Assembly (NCBI RefSeq): GCF_900117425.1
Contig: NZ_FPEH01000011.1
Span: 434,001 to 498,000, forward strand
From: Novosphingobium sp. NDB2Meth1
GTDB lineage: Bacteria > Pseudomonadota > Alphaproteobacteria > Sphingomonadales > Sphingomonadaceae
Length of the DNA: 64,000 nt
Reading direction: 5' to 3'
Shown here: in pieces, positions 42,239 through 51,804 of the stretch
Position numbering within the stretch: the stretch's first letter is position 1
How the letters are laid out: every line of letters starts with the position of its first letter
Position numbers and translations under genes: made by a program
The notes under the pieces: generated by a model
The model's database searches: none
What the model saw: the letters and a program-made list of their open reading frames with translations, nothing else
Told to the model about the DNA's origin: nothing

Positions 42239-44521
42239 CTATTGGAGGGCAAGCCCCGTCCATTTCGCGAGGAAGGCAAGCACGTCCGCGCCGCTGGCGA
42301 TCACTTTGTCGACCGGCTTGCCGGAACCATGGCCAGCCTGCGCCTCGACCCGCAGCAGATGCGGGCGCGCGCCGAGATCGGCGGCCTGCAGCGCGGCGAC
42401 ATATTTGAAGCTGTGCGCGGGCACGACGCGGTCATCGGTATCGGCGGTGGTGACGAGGATCGCCGGGTAATCGCCGCGCGGGCGGATGTTGTGATAAGGC
42501 GAATAGGACCTGAGCACGCGCCAATCCGCCTCGCGCGCGGGGCTGCCGTAGTCGTCGACCCAGAAGCGGCCCGAGGTGAAGCGGTCGAAGCGCAGCATGT
42601 CCATAACGCCGACGTCCGGGTTGGCGGCAGCGAACAGGTCCGGGCGCTGGTTGATCACGGCCGCGACGAGCATGCCGCCGTTGGAGCCGCCCTGGATGGC
42701 AAGCCCGCCCTTGGCGGCGATGCCTTCCTTGAGCAGGTATTCGCCCGCTGCGATGAAATCGTCGAAGCTGTTCTGCTTGTTGGCGAGGCGCCCGGCATCG
42801 TACCAGGCACGGCCAAACTCGCCGCCGCCGCGGATATTGGCCAGCGCGAAGACGCCGCCGGCTTCCAGCCACGCCATGCGAACCGCCGAATAGCCCGGCG
42901 TGAGTGCGACATCGAAGCCGCCATAGCCGTAGAGCAGCGTGGGGGCGGCGGTGTTCGACGCGGCAAGGCTGCGCTTTCGCACGACATACATCGGCACGCG
43001 GGTGCCGTCCTTCGAGGGGAAGCTGCGCTGATCGACCACGTAGTCGTCAGGATTGAACGGCAGGCGCGGCACGGCAAACGGCGTGGCGGTGCCCGTGCGC
43101 GTATCGAGGCGGAAGATCGAGGGCGGCTGGTTGAAGCTGGAGAACTGGTAGAATGTCTCCGGATCGCCCGGGCGGCCCCCGAACCCGCTCGCCGAACCGA
43201 TCGCGCCGACAGTGATCGCGCGCTTGGGCTGGCCCTTGAGATCGGTGACGACGGCGTAGCTGGAGCCGTGCTGCAAGTAGGACAGGATCAGCCGGTTGCC
43301 GACGATGCGCCCGGCATCAAGCGTATCGCTGTTCTCGCCGATTACGACATTGAGCGAGGGGGCCTTTTTGCCCGTCCGATCAAGATCGATGCGCACGAGC
43401 CGGTAGTGCGGCGCGGCGGCATTGGTGATGAACCACAAGCGATCGCCGAGGCCTTCGACGAATTTCCAGTCGTCGGTCATGTCCGGTGCGATTGCGATGG
43501 CAGTCCAGTCCTGCGGCTTGCCGCGCTCGAGCGGGATCACGCGGACGGTGCGGCGCGGAAGCGTGCTGGCAGAGGATATGATGATCGCCCAGCGGCCATC
43601 CGATGAAACACTGACGCGGTGGTTCCAGTCGCGGTGGTCGGGCGTCGCGAAGACCTTGATGTCAGCGCTTTGCGGAGTGCCGACACGGTGGAACCAGATC
43701 GCCTTGTCGAAGACCTGCGCGCGGTATGCCTCGCCTGCCGGCGGCTCGGGATAGCGCGCATAGAGGAACCCGGCATCGCCGACCCAGCCGATCGTTGTAT
43801 CATTGGCCCATTCGAGCCGGTCATCGAGCATCCGGCCGCTGGACACATCAACCACGCGGACGGTGCGCCAATCGCTGCCGTCGCGCTGCTGGGTGAGCGC
43901 GAGGAGATGGCCGCCCGGCGAAGGAACCCAGGCGTCCAGCGTGCGCAGGCCCTCCCCGGCTGCAGCTGTCCATGTGTTCGGATCGACCAGCGTGCGGCCT
44001 TCACCGGAGAGCCCCTCGCGCACTTGCAGGACAGCCTGGTTCTGCAGCCCGCTGTTGCGCGTGTAGAAATAGCGCCCCCCCGCCTTGCGCGGCAGGCTGA
44101 AGCGTTCGTAGGCGAAAAGGCTGCGGATCTTGTCCTTGAGCGCGTCGCGGCCGGGCAGCTCTGCAAGATAGGCCGAGCTCGCCGCGTTCTGCTGCGCGAC
44201 CCAGCCGGCGACTTCGGGGCTGGAGCGCACGTCCGCCTCAAGCCAGCGATAGGGATCTGCCAGGTCCTCGCCGAACTGGCGCTCGATCAGGGAGTCGCGG
44301 CGTGTCGGCGGATAGTGCGGCGCGGAGAAGGCGGTGATGCCCGCGCTGCCAGGCTTGCGCTCGGTCGCGGAGGGCTGGACCGATGTGGCGGCGGAATAGC
44401 CCGACGGGCCGCGAACCGGCGCGGCCAGCGCCTCGGCCTCCTCACGGGCCATGGCCCCCGGCGCTGGCATCAGGATGGCCAGAACCAGGACCGCCCTTCC
44501 GATCCTTCCCGCGATATTCAT
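42239..44521 (-). CDS. prolyl oligopeptidase-family serine peptidase, exported
   Basis: This 760-residue protein has a signal peptide (AVLVLAILMPAPGAMA), a seven-bladed propeller region and a C-terminal alpha/beta hydrolase domain of the S9A family. The catalytic serine is in GGSNGG near residue 612, the aspartate in TADTDDRVVPAHSFK and the histidine in EAQAGHGSGKP. It cleaves short proline-containing peptides in the periplasm. It appears to be a single gene; a REP repeat lies upstream. Confidence 0.92.
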   Translation of the reverse strand: MNIAGRIGRAVLVLAILMPAPGAMAREEAEALAAPVRGPSGYSAATSVQPSATERKPGSAGITAFSAPHYPPTRRDSLIERQFGEDLADPYRWLEADVRSSPEVAGWVAQQNAASSAYLAELPGRDALKDKIRSLFAYERFSLPRKAGGRYFYTRNSGLQNQAVLQVREGLSGEGRTLVDPNTWTAAAGEGLRTLDAWVPSPGGHLLALTQQRDGSDWRTVRVVDVSSGRMLDDRLEWANDTTIGWVGDAGFLYARYPEPPAGEAYRAQVFDKAIWFHRVGTPQSADIKVFATPDHRDWNHRVSVSSDGRWAIIISSASTLPRRTVRVIPLERGKPQDWTAIAIAPDMTDDWKFVEGLGDRLWFITNAAAPHYRLVRIDLDRTGKKAPSLNVVIGENSDTLDAGRIVGNRLILSYLQHGSSYAVVTDLKGQPKRAITVGAIGSASGFGGRPGDPETFYQFSSFNQPPSIFRLDTRTGTATPFAVPRLPFNPDDYVVDQRSFPSKDGTRVPMYVVRKRSLAASNTAAPTLLYGYGGFDVALTPGYSAVRMAWLEAGGVFALANIRGGGEFGRAWYDAGRLANKQNSFDDFIAAGEYLLKEGIAAKGGLAIQGGSNGGMLVAAVINQRPDLFAAANPDVGVMDMLRFDRFTSGRFWVDDYGSPAREADWRVLRSYSPYHNIRPRGDYPAILVTTADTDDRVVPAHSFKYVAALQAADLGARPHLLRVEAQAGHGSGKPVDKVIASGADVLAFLAKWTGLALQ

Positions 44522-44883
44522 GTTTTATGGGAGGTGTTTAGCACCACCGAGGGGTGGTGGGCGAGAGCGAAATTGCACGTGGCGGGACGTAGGGGATTGG
44601 CAGGATTTCAGAGGATCTGGCCTTGGCGCACACGTTGTGCGTTGCGGTCCCAAGTCGGGCCAGAACAGTAATAACCGCCTCAGCAAAGAGGTCGAACCAT
44701 CTCTCTCAGCTCCTGCTGTATATCCGTCATTGCGAGCGCAGCGAAGCAATCCAGAGCGTATGCGCGTGCCGCTCTGGATTGCTTCGCTGCGCTCGCAATG
44801 ACGAGGGCTTAGACTGCAGCGCAAATGAAAAGGGCGGAGCCTTGCGGCCCCGCCCCCAGGTTCCCTTGCGGGATCTGGCGGAC
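44522..44883. other. intergenic region containing a REP pair
   Basis: This 362-base spacer lies between prolyl oligopeptidase and rplQ. Apart from the 79-base inverted repeat at 44725-44803, nothing recognisable is present. The oligopeptidase promoter probably lies at 44522-44650. Confidence 0.6.
44725..44803. repeat. REP-type 33-bp perfect inverted repeat
   Basis: The 33 bases at 44725-44757 are the exact inverse of 44771-44803, with a 13-base spacer. The core GATTGCTTCGCTGCGCTCGC is a widespread alphaproteobacterial intergenic repeat. It lies beyond the rplQ stop and may end the ribosomal transcript. Confidence 0.92.
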
Positions 44884-45309
44884 TCAAGCCGCCTCGAATT
44901 CGTCCTCATCCGCGGTCATCACCGGGCCCGAGTCCAGACCCTTGGCGCTGGTGTCGCGGTCGACCAGCTCGATCACGGCGATCGGAGCGGCGTCCGAAGC
45001 GCGGTAACCGGCCTTGATGATCCGAGTGTAGCCACCGGCGCGGCCGGCATAGCGTTCGGCCAGCGTGGTGAAGAGCTTGGCGAGCTGCGCGTCGTCAAGC
45101 AGGCGGGCGTGCGCGAGGCGGCGGTTCGAAAGGCCGCCGTGCTTGCCCAGCGTGATCAGCTTTTCGATGTAGGGGCGCAGTTCGCGCGCCTTGGGCAGCG
45201 TGGTGGTGATCTGCTCATGCTTGATGAGCGCGGCCGCCATGTTGCGCATCAGCGCGCGGCGGTGCGAGGATGTACGACCCAGCTTGCGCTGGCCCAGCTT
45301 GTGACGCAT
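44884..45309 (-). CDS. rplQ: 50S ribosomal protein L17
   Basis: This 141-residue protein starts [20 protein letters not shown], typical of L17, with the usual C-terminal basic tail extended by an acidic ADEDEFEAA end. It is the last gene of the alpha segment, after rpoA. The gap to rpoA is unusually long (236 bases) and holds a hairpin at 45428-45450. Confidence 0.97.
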   Translation of the reverse strand: MRHKLGQRKLGRTSSHRRALMRNMAAALIKHEQITTTLPKARELRPYIEKLITLGKHGGLSNRRLAHARLLDDAQLAKLFTTLAERYAGRAGGYTRIIKAGYRASDAAPIAVIELVDRDTSAKGLDSGPVMTADEDEFEAA

Positions 45310-45427
45310 CGGTCTTCTCCGTTCGTTAGGGGCCCGTATCAGGTAGCCCGTACCAGGCGGTTTTTTGGGGTGTCCGCCGATCCACCCTTGCCTCCATGGG
45401 AGGCGAAACCTGTTTTGCGGCCAGGCC

Positions 45428-45450
45428 GTCACGGGAGTAAATCCCGTGAC
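45428..45450. terminator. hairpin between rpoA and rplQ
   Basis: GTCACGGGA at 45428-45436 pairs perfectly with TCCCGTGAC at 45442-45450. No T-run follows, so it may act as a processing or stability element rather than a true terminator. Confidence 0.5.
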
Positions 45451-45545
45451 GTCAGACGGCCCGTTGGGCCGCTGGCCGAGCTGGCCGCTGTTCCGTCCTC
45501 AAGCTACCATTCTGCTTTGCAAAATGTCGCTTGCGGACGGGCGGC

Positions 45546-46610
45546 TCAGCCAAGCAGCTCCTGCTCGAGCTTCTTGGCCATCTCTTCGATGTTCTCGGGC
45601 GGCCAGCCCGGGATGTCCATGCCGAGGCGCAGACCCATCGAGGAAAGCACTTCCTTGATTTCGTTGAGCGACTTGCGGCCGAAGTTCGGCGTGCGCAGCA
45701 TCTCCGCTTCGGTCTTCTGCACGAGATCGCCGATGTAGATGATGTTGTCGTTCTTGAGGCAGTTGGCCGAGCGGACCGACAGTTCCAGTTCGTCCACCTT
45801 CTTGAGCAGGTAGCGGTTGAGCTGGTTCGCGTCGCTTTCCTCGGGCGTGTGGACGGCCATGCCGCCACCCATCGCCGGCACGTGGCCGGTGGGCAGCTGG
45901 TCGTCGAAGTGCACGAAGAGCGAGAGCTGGTCCTGCAGGATGCGGGCGGCATAAGCCACCGCGTCTTCCGGCGTGACGGTGCCGTCGGTTTCGACCGTCA
46001 GGCTGAGCTTGTCGTAGTCAAGCTCCTGGCCGATACGGGCGTTGTCGATCTTGTAGGAGACCTGACGAACCGGCGAGTAGAGCGAGTCGACCGGGATCAG
46101 CCCGATCGGCGCATCGACCGGACGGTTCGACACGGCGGGAACGTAGCCCTTGCCGGTGTCGGCAGTCAGTTCCATGTTGAACGTCGCGCCCTCGTCGAGG
46201 TTGCAGATCACGAGGTCCTTGTTCATGACCTCGATGTCGCCGCTGACGGCAATATCGCCGGCCTTCACTTCGCCCGGGCCGGTGGCCGAGAGCTGGAGCC
46301 GCTTCGGGCCTTCGCCCTGCATGCGGATGGCGATCTGCTTCACGTTGAGCACGATGTCGGTCACGTCCTCGCGCACGCCGGCGAGCGAGGAGAATTCATG
46401 CAGCACGTTCTCGATCTTGATCGAGGTAACCGCTGCGCCCTGCAGCGAGGACAGCAGCACGCGGCGCAGCGCGTTGCCGAGGGTGAGACCGAAGCCACGC
46501 TCAAGCGGTTCGGCGACGAACGTCGCGCGGCGCTTGGCATCGTTGCCGGGCTTGATCTCGAGGGAGTTGGGCTTCTTCAGTTCCTGCCAGTTCTTGATGT
46601 TGACAGTCAT
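45546..46610 (-). CDS. rpoA: RNA polymerase alpha subunit
   Basis: This 354-residue protein has the alpha N-terminal assembly domain ([23 protein letters not shown]) and the C-terminal DNA- and activator-binding domain ([32 protein letters not shown]). The length is usual for alphaproteobacteria. It lies between rpsK and rplQ in the standard order. Confidence 0.98.
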   Translation of the reverse strand: MTVNIKNWQELKKPNSLEIKPGNDAKRRATFVAEPLERGFGLTLGNALRRVLLSSLQGAAVTSIKIENVLHEFSSLAGVREDVTDIVLNVKQIAIRMQGEGPKRLQLSATGPGEVKAGDIAVSGDIEVMNKDLVICNLDEGATFNMELTADTGKGYVPAVSNRPVDAPIGLIPVDSLYSPVRQVSYKIDNARIGQELDYDKLSLTVETDGTVTPEDAVAYAARILQDQLSLFVHFDDQLPTGHVPAMGGGMAVHTPEESDANQLNRYLLKKVDELELSVRSANCLKNDNIIYIGDLVQKTEAEMLRTPNFGRKSLNEIKEVLSSMGLRLGMDIPGWPPENIEEMAKKLEQELLG

Positions 46611-46732
46611 GGAATTCCCCTAGGGTTTATCGGAGGAGACCGGCCACTGGCGTGAAGGCCAATGCCGGTCAGAAAATGGGGCGGGCGCATAACGCGGGAC
46701 GCGCCCCGCGTTGCCGCCCGCCAAAGGCAGGA

Positions 46733-47122
46733 TCAGACGCGGCGACGCTTCGACGGGCGGACGCCGTTGTGCGGAATCGGCGTCACGTCGCGGATCGCGG
46801 TGATCGTGAAGCCGACCGCCTGCAGCGCGCGCAGCGCGCTTTCGCGGCCCGAACCGGGGCCCTTCACTTCGACTTCGAGCGTGCGCACGCCGTGTTCGGC
46901 AGCCTTCTTGCCCGCATCGTCAGCCGCGACCTGCGCGGCATAGGGCGTCGACTTGCGGCTGCCCTTGAAGCCCATCATGCCGGCGGACGACCACGAAATG
47001 GCGTTGCCCTGTGCATCGGTGATGGTGATCATGGTGTTGTTGAAGCTGGCGTTGACGTGCGCGACACCACTGGTGATGTTCTTGCGCTCGCGCCGCTTGA
47101 TACGCTGAGGTTCCCGGGCCAT
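46733..47122 (-). CDS. rpsK: 30S ribosomal protein S11
   Basis: This 129-residue protein contains the S11 blocks [18 protein letters not shown] and the C-terminal [10 protein letters not shown]. It starts 53 bases after rpsM. An ATG at 47122 directly begins the conserved basic N-terminus. Confidence 0.98.
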   Translation of the reverse strand: MAREPQRIKRRERKNITSGVAHVNASFNNTMITITDAQGNAISWSSAGMMGFKGSRKSTPYAAQVAADDAGKKAAEHGVRTLEVEVKGPGSGRESALRALQAVGFTITAIRDVTPIPHNGVRPSKRRRV

Positions 47123-47175
47123 TGTACTGAATTCCTGTCGAGAAATGGTGCTGAGAAGTCGGGGCTCGAGCCGCC

Positions 47176-47544
47176 TTACTTCTTCTTGCCGGCGATCGCC
47201 TTGGCCTTGCCCTTGCGGGTGCGGGCGTTGGTGTGGGTGCGCTGGCCGCGAACGGGCAGACCCTTGCGGTGACGCAGGCCGCGGTAGCAGGCGAGGTCCA
47301 TCAGGCGCTTGATGTTCATCGCGGTTTCGCGACGAAGATCGCCTTCCACAGTGTGTTCCGCGTCGATCGTTTCGCGGATCTGGAGCACTTCGGCGTCCGA
47401 CAGATCCTGCACGCGGCGGGTGTGATCGATGCCGAGCTTGTCGGCGATCAGCTTGGCCTTGTGCGCACCGATACCGTGAATGTAGGTCAGCGCAATGATC
47501 ACGCGCTTGTTGGTGGGGATATTGACCCCGGCAATACGAGCCAC
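47176..47544 (-). CDS. rpsM: 30S ribosomal protein S13
   Basis: This 122-residue S13 begins [14 protein letters not shown] and ends with a lysine-rich tail. The start is taken as the GTG at 47544: it gives the family's usual length, and the in-frame ATG four codons upstream lies inside the ribosome-binding sequence GGAG. It is the first gene of the alpha segment and is divergent from the MFS gene, with its own promoter region, because adk is no longer adjacent. Confidence 0.96.
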   Translation of the reverse strand: MARIAGVNIPTNKRVIIALTYIHGIGAHKAKLIADKLGIDHTRRVQDLSDAEVLQIRETIDAEHTVEGDLRRETAMNIKRLMDLACYRGLRHRKGLPVRGQRTHTNARTRKGKAKAIAGKKK

Positions 47545-47936
47545 TTGTTTCTCCATGCTCCACAGGGTGATGACGGCAACGCGGGAAGCGCCGGGCCAGA
47601 CCCCATCTCATCGCGAAACACCCGGTGCACGAAAGCGGCATCGCCAGAAGGAACCCTGAAAAATCCGGGATTCCCAACCGACGGTTTTACCCCTGTCGTA
47701 TCGAGTGAATGGCGCGCTTAGGACGATTCGGATTATGCGTCAACCATTAAGACGCACCAAAGCGTGGCCCTCGTGCCTCGGGGGCACGGCCGCGGTCGAT
47801 GATGTAGAGATTATACCGTATTGGACGGCCGAGGTCAAAGGCCGCGTCGTAACGGACCATTTCCGAGAGGCCGCCCCGCTTGTCGTTTCGCCGCGCCCTG
47901 CTAGCCTCGGCGCGAGGAATTGGGGGCCTTGCGCGA
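47545..47936. other. divergent intergenic region rpsM / MFS transporter
   Basis: This 392-base spacer contains no believable gene. It holds the candidate rpsM promoter at 47715-47743 and presumably the MFS promoter further right. It marks the point where the usual adk-rpsM junction has been opened. Confidence 0.6.
47715..47743 (-). promoter_or_regulatory. candidate rpsM promoter
   Basis: On the minus strand TTGACG (47743-47738) is followed after 17 bases by TAAGCG (47720-47715). The -35 is good and the -10 weak. It would give rpsM-rpsK-rpoA-rplQ an independent promoter. Confidence 0.4.
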
Positions 47937-49226
47937 ATGACGGCAAAGATCGACGAGCGCGCGGTGATCCGCAGGATCGCGTGGCGAACGCTGCCGCTGA
48001 TCCTGCTGAGCTATTTCGTCGCGCTGGTCGATCGTGCCAACATCAGCTTTGCCGCCACGACGATGAACGCCGACCTCGGCTTCAGCGAGACAATCTACGG
48101 CATGGGCGCCTCGGCGTTCTTCCTCGGCTATTCCCTGCTGGAAGTGCCCTCCAACCTGCTCCTCGCGCGGTTCGGCGCCCGCGTCTGGCTGGCGCGGATC
48201 ATGTTGACGTGGGGCCTGATCTCGATCCTCACCGCGTTTGTCCAGACGCCCGTGCAATTCTACGCGATGCGTTTTGCTCTCGGCGTGGCGGAGGCCGGGT
48301 TCTATCCCGGGGTGATCTTCTATCTTTCGATCTGGTTTCCCGGCGAGCACCGCGCGTGGGCCGTAAGCCGGTTCTACATCGCATTGCCGCTGTCCTACAT
48401 CGTGATGGGCAGCATCGCCGCGCCGCTGCTGGCGATGCACGGCTGGCTGGGGCTGCACGGCTGGCAATGGCTGCTGGTGATCGAAGGCCTGCCCTCGGTG
48501 CTGCTCGCCATCGTACTGCTGTTCGCCCTGCCCGACCGGCCAGGTTCGGTGCGCTGGCTGGACGACGCGGAACAGCGCTGGCTGGAAGGCGTGCTGAAGC
48601 GCGAGGCCGAGGCAGCGGGCCCCGCTTCGCACAATATCCTGCGGGCGCTGGCGAACCGGTTCGTGCTGATGCTCGGCCTTGCCAATGCGCTGCTTTATCT
48701 TGCGGTGAATGCCGTGGCGTTTTCCGCGCCCAAGCTGCTGGCGCACGGGACCGGATACGATGTGGCGGGTGTCGGCAGGGTCGTCTCGGCGGGCGGCGTC
48801 GCCATGGCGGCAGCACTTCTGTCGGTGAGCCTGCTGGCAGGGCGGACAGTGCCTCGCTCTCTGCTCGCCTATGCCGGGCTGATGTTGACGGCGGCGGCGG
48901 GACTTGCCGTGCTGTGGCTGGGCGGAACGGCTGCGAGCACGATCTGCGGCTATATCGTGTTCCTCGCCGCCGGGCAGACCGCCGGGATGCTGCCGCTGGC
49001 CATCGTCAGCCGGCTGGTTCCGGCGGCAGACCGGGCTGCGGGTCTCGCCATGACCAACACCATCGCGCAGGCCGGCGCCTTTTTCGGGCCGCTGCTATGG
49101 GGCGTGCTGGCAGACTGGACCGGCAGCTACGCGCTGGGCGTGGCGCTGCTGATCCCCGTGGCAGCCGGTTCGGCGCTGATGGGGCTGGTGGCGCGCCGGG
49201 CCAGCCTGGGCTTGTCTCAAGGCTGA
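47937..49226 (+). CDS. MFS transporter, anion:cation symporter (ACS) family
   Basis: This 429-residue protein has twelve hydrophobic helices and the ACS-type start LVDRANISFAATTMNADLG, with FLGYSLLEVPSNLLLARFGAR (in part) and SRFYIALPLSYIVMG. The family imports organic anions such as phthalate, tartrate or hydroxyphenylacetate. The ATG at 47937 begins directly before the cytoplasmic N-tail. It is convergent with gdhA (13 bases apart) and lies inside the ribosomal region on the opposite strand. Confidence 0.88.
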   Translation: MTAKIDERAVIRRIAWRTLPLILLSYFVALVDRANISFAATTMNADLGFSETIYGMGASAFFLGYSLLEVPSNLLLARFGARVWLARIMLTWGLISILTAFVQTPVQFYAMRFALGVAEAGFYPGVIFYLSIWFPGEHRAWAVSRFYIALPLSYIVMGSIAAPLLAMHGWLGLHGWQWLLVIEGLPSVLLAIVLLFALPDRPGSVRWLDDAEQRWLEGVLKREAEAAGPASHNILRALANRFVLMLGLANALLYLAVNAVAFSAPKLLAHGTGYDVAGVGRVVSAGGVAMAAALLSVSLLAGRTVPRSLLAYAGLMLTAAAGLAVLWLGGTAASTICGYIVFLAAGQTAGMLPLAIVSRLVPAADRAAGLAMTNTIAQAGAFFGPLLWGVLADWTGSYALGVALLIPVAAGSALMGLVARRASLGLSQG

Positions 49227-49239
49227 CCCGGCGCCGCTG

Positions 49240-50595
49240 TCACACCACGCCGAAGGCCAGCATCGCGTCGGCGACTTTCTTGAAGCCGGCGATGTTCGCG
49301 CCCTTGACGTAGTCGGTATAGCCGCCGCCCTGATCGCCGTATTCGAGGCAGGACTGGTGGATGCCGAGCATGATGTCCTTGAGCATCTGCTGCAGTTCCT
49401 CCTCCTTCCACGAGCGGCGTTCGGAGTTCTGGCTCATCTCGAGGCCCGAGACCGCGACGCCGCCGGCGTTGCTCGCCTTGCCCGGCGCGTAGAGGATTTT
49501 CGCGGCCTTGAAGGTGTGCACGCCGTCAAGGTCGGTCGGCATGTTGGCGCCTTCCGCGACGGCCTTGCAGCCGTTGGCGACGAGCATCTTGGCGTCCTCG
49601 CCCAGCAGTTCGTTCTGCGTGGCGCAGGGCAGCGCGACATCGCAGGGGACGCCCCACGGGGTCTTGCCCTTGACGAAGCTCGCCTTGGGGAAGGCCGCGA
49701 CATATTCCTCGATGCGCCCGCGGCGGACGTTCTTGAGGTCCTTCACCCAGTCGATCTTGGCCTGATCGATGCCGTCCGGATCGTGGATGTAGCCGCCGGA
49801 ATCGGACAGCGTGAGCACCTTGCCGCCCAGCTGGACGATCTTTTCCGCCGCATGGGTGGCCACGTTGCCCGAGCCTGAAATGACCGCGGTCTTGCCGACA
49901 AGGTCCTCGCCCTTCGTCGCCAGCATGTTGGCGAGGAAGTAGACCGCGCCGTAGCCGGTCGCCTCGGTGCGGATCAGCGAGCCGCCCCATTCGAGGCCCT
50001 TGCCCGTCAGCACGCCGGTGAACTGGTTGGTGATGCGCTTGTACTGGCCGAACATGTAGCCGATCTCGCGCCCGCCCACGCCGATGTCGCCCGCCGGCAC
50101 GTCGACGTCGGCGCCGATGTGGCGATAGAGTTCGGTCATGAACGACTGGCAGAAGCGCATGATCTCGCGCACGCTCTTGCCCTTGGGATTGAAGTTCGAG
50201 CCGCCCTTGCCGCCTCCCATGGGCAGGCCCGTCAGCGCATTCTTGAACGTCTGCTCGAAGGCGAGGAACTTGAGCACGCTTTCGGTGACACTGGGATGGA
50301 AGCGGATGCCGCCCTTGTAGGGACCGATCGCGTTGTTGTTCTGCACGCGCCAGCCGCGCTGGACGCGGATGTTGCCCGCATCGTCTTCCCAGCAAACGCG
50401 GAACGAGACGACGCGGTCAGGCTCGGCAATGCGGCGCAGGATCTGCTGCGCGTGATACTGCTCCTTGTCCGCCATGAAATCGAAGATGTCTTCGGCGACT
50501 TCCTGCACCGCCTGGACAAATTCCGGCTGGTACGGATTGCGCTTCTTCACACCTTCCATGAAGGTCGGCAGGTCGACGTGATCGGATACGGCCAC
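49240..50595 (-). CDS. gdhA: NADP-type glutamate dehydrogenase
   Basis: This 451-residue enzyme of the hexameric GdhA family shows NNNAIGPYKGGIRFHPSV, LPMGGGKGGSNFNPKGKS with the catalytic lysine, DVPAGDIGVGGREIGYMFG, and the Rossmann block VISGSGNVATHAAEKI. It makes glutamate from 2-oxoglutarate and ammonia. The GTG at 50595 was chosen because GGGGAG precedes it and it yields the family's length. It sits between ribosomal genes adk and rpsM, an unusual place. Confidence 0.94.
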   Translation of the reverse strand: MAVSDHVDLPTFMEGVKKRNPYQPEFVQAVQEVAEDIFDFMADKEQYHAQQILRRIAEPDRVVSFRVCWEDDAGNIRVQRGWRVQNNNAIGPYKGGIRFHPSVTESVLKFLAFEQTFKNALTGLPMGGGKGGSNFNPKGKSVREIMRFCQSFMTELYRHIGADVDVPAGDIGVGGREIGYMFGQYKRITNQFTGVLTGKGLEWGGSLIRTEATGYGAVYFLANMLATKGEDLVGKTAVISGSGNVATHAAEKIVQLGGKVLTLSDSGGYIHDPDGIDQAKIDWVKDLKNVRRGRIEEYVAAFPKASFVKGKTPWGVPCDVALPCATQNELLGEDAKMLVANGCKAVAEGANMPTDLDGVHTFKAAKILYAPGKASNAGGVAVSGLEMSQNSERRSWKEEELQQMLKDIMLGIHQSCLEYGDQGGGYTDYVKGANIAGFKKVADAMLAFGVV

Positions 50596-50742
50596 AGCAT
50601 TCTCCCCCTTGCGCGAAGCCGGACATCGGCTTCGGGTTTGCGTGCGACCCACCTTGCGGACAGCTCGCCCGCCCGGTCGTGCCCGGCGAGTCGCGCTTGT
50701 CCTGTTCGACGTTCTATCCGGTTTTGTTACGAAGGACAGTGC

Positions 50743-50763
50743 GCCCGCGCACAGCGCGCGGGC
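50743..50763. terminator. hairpin after the SRPBCC gene
   Basis: GCCCGCGC at 50743-50750 pairs with GCGCGGGC at 50756-50763, directly beyond the minus-strand stop. No T-run is seen. Confidence 0.5.
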
Positions 50764-51756
50764 TCATGGTTTGGGAGTGGAACCGAGCGCCGCATCGAAG
50801 GCGGCATTGGCATCGCGGTGCGCGTCATCCTCGGGATCGGGAGCCTTTGGCGCAGGCTTCTTGACGGGCTTTGGTGCGGGCTTCGCGGCCGCCTTGGCTG
50901 GCGCCTTGGCAGGCATGACAGCGATGGGCTTGGCCGGAGCCATATAGGCGGCCTTGACGGGCGCTTTCGCGGTTTGCGCCGGTGCTGCGGTGGTTTTGGT
51001 GGTTGCCGGAGCAGGTTCAGCGCTCGGCTCAGATTTGGGTTCCGGCTTTGCCGATGCTTTGGGTGCGGGTTTGCCGCCCTTGGGAGGCAGGCTGAAACGT
51101 TCGGCACCCTTGAGCGGCACGACCGGCACGGCAGGTTCGTCCCTGGCGGGGGCATCACTCTCCGGCGCAGGTTTGGCCACCGGTTCGGCAACGGGACCCA
51201 GCTTTCCGGCCAGGCTGGCGAGCTGCGCTGTCAGCATGCGGTCCACTGCCGGCGCGATTTCATCGACCTTGTAACGCATGAAGCCGCCGACAACGTATTC
51301 GAACAGCACGCGCGAGCCTTTCTCGGTGGGCTTGACGGTGATCGTCATCGTCGCCGCCAGCGCCTCGCTCTGCAGCGGGCCGAGCGCACCGGACAGGCGC
51401 AGGGCGCGCGGCGGTTCGATGTAGATGACGCGCATGTGCTGCACGCCGCCGGGCTTCTGCGTGACGGGTGCACCCTCGGGGCGCGGGAGTACTTCGCAGA
51501 AACAGCCGCCGACTTGCGGATCGAGCGTCAGGTTGGCGGCGTCGCCCGAAAAGGTGTGCTGGCTCTGCCACCACTGCGCAGGGGTGAGGATGGTCTTCCA
51601 GGCATCCGCCGGTGCTGCGGTTACTTCGCTGGCCAGACGGATGACGAAGCCAGTCTCGGTCCGGCTCACCACCTCGGCGCGTGCGGGAGCAGACATGAGA
51701 GCAAGCGCTGCCATGACGAGGCCCAGGCCCCATAGCTCACGCCCGATATCCCGCAT
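50764..51756 (-). CDS. exported SRPBCC-domain protein with Ala/Pro/Lys-rich tail
   Basis: This 330-residue protein has a signal peptide (LGLVMAALALMSAPARA) and a START/SRPBCC-like domain at about residues 28-190 (EVTAAPADAWKTILTPAQWW, LFEYVVGGFMRYKVDEIAPA). A tail of some 130 residues made mainly of alanine, proline and lysine follows. SRPBCC domains bind hydrophobic ligands. The tail resembles periplasm- or wall-spanning linkers. It lies just downstream of adk and may be read from the ribosomal operon. Confidence 0.78.
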   Translation of the reverse strand: MRDIGRELWGLGLVMAALALMSAPARAEVVSRTETGFVIRLASEVTAAPADAWKTILTPAQWWQSQHTFSGDAANLTLDPQVGGCFCEVLPRPEGAPVTQKPGGVQHMRVIYIEPPRALRLSGALGPLQSEALAATMTITVKPTEKGSRVLFEYVVGGFMRYKVDEIAPAVDRMLTAQLASLAGKLGPVAEPVAKPAPESDAPARDEPAVPVVPLKGAERFSLPPKGGKPAPKASAKPEPKSEPSAEPAPATTKTTAAPAQTAKAPVKAAYMAPAKPIAVMPAKAPAKAAAKPAPKPVKKPAPKAPDPEDDAHRDANAAFDAALGSTPKP

Positions 51757-51804
51757 GTTCAGCCCCCTGCCTGCGCACCCGCTTAGGTGCCCCGACTTAG
51801 GTGC

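Noticed and set aside
2377..44803. CRISPR array
   Set aside because: The repeats are isolated palindromes, not regularly spaced direct repeats, and no cas genes are present.
47176..47556. S13 start at the ATG at 47556
   Set aside because: It would add four residues not typical of S13 and places the GGAG ribosome-binding sequence inside the gene; the GTG at 47544 fits better.
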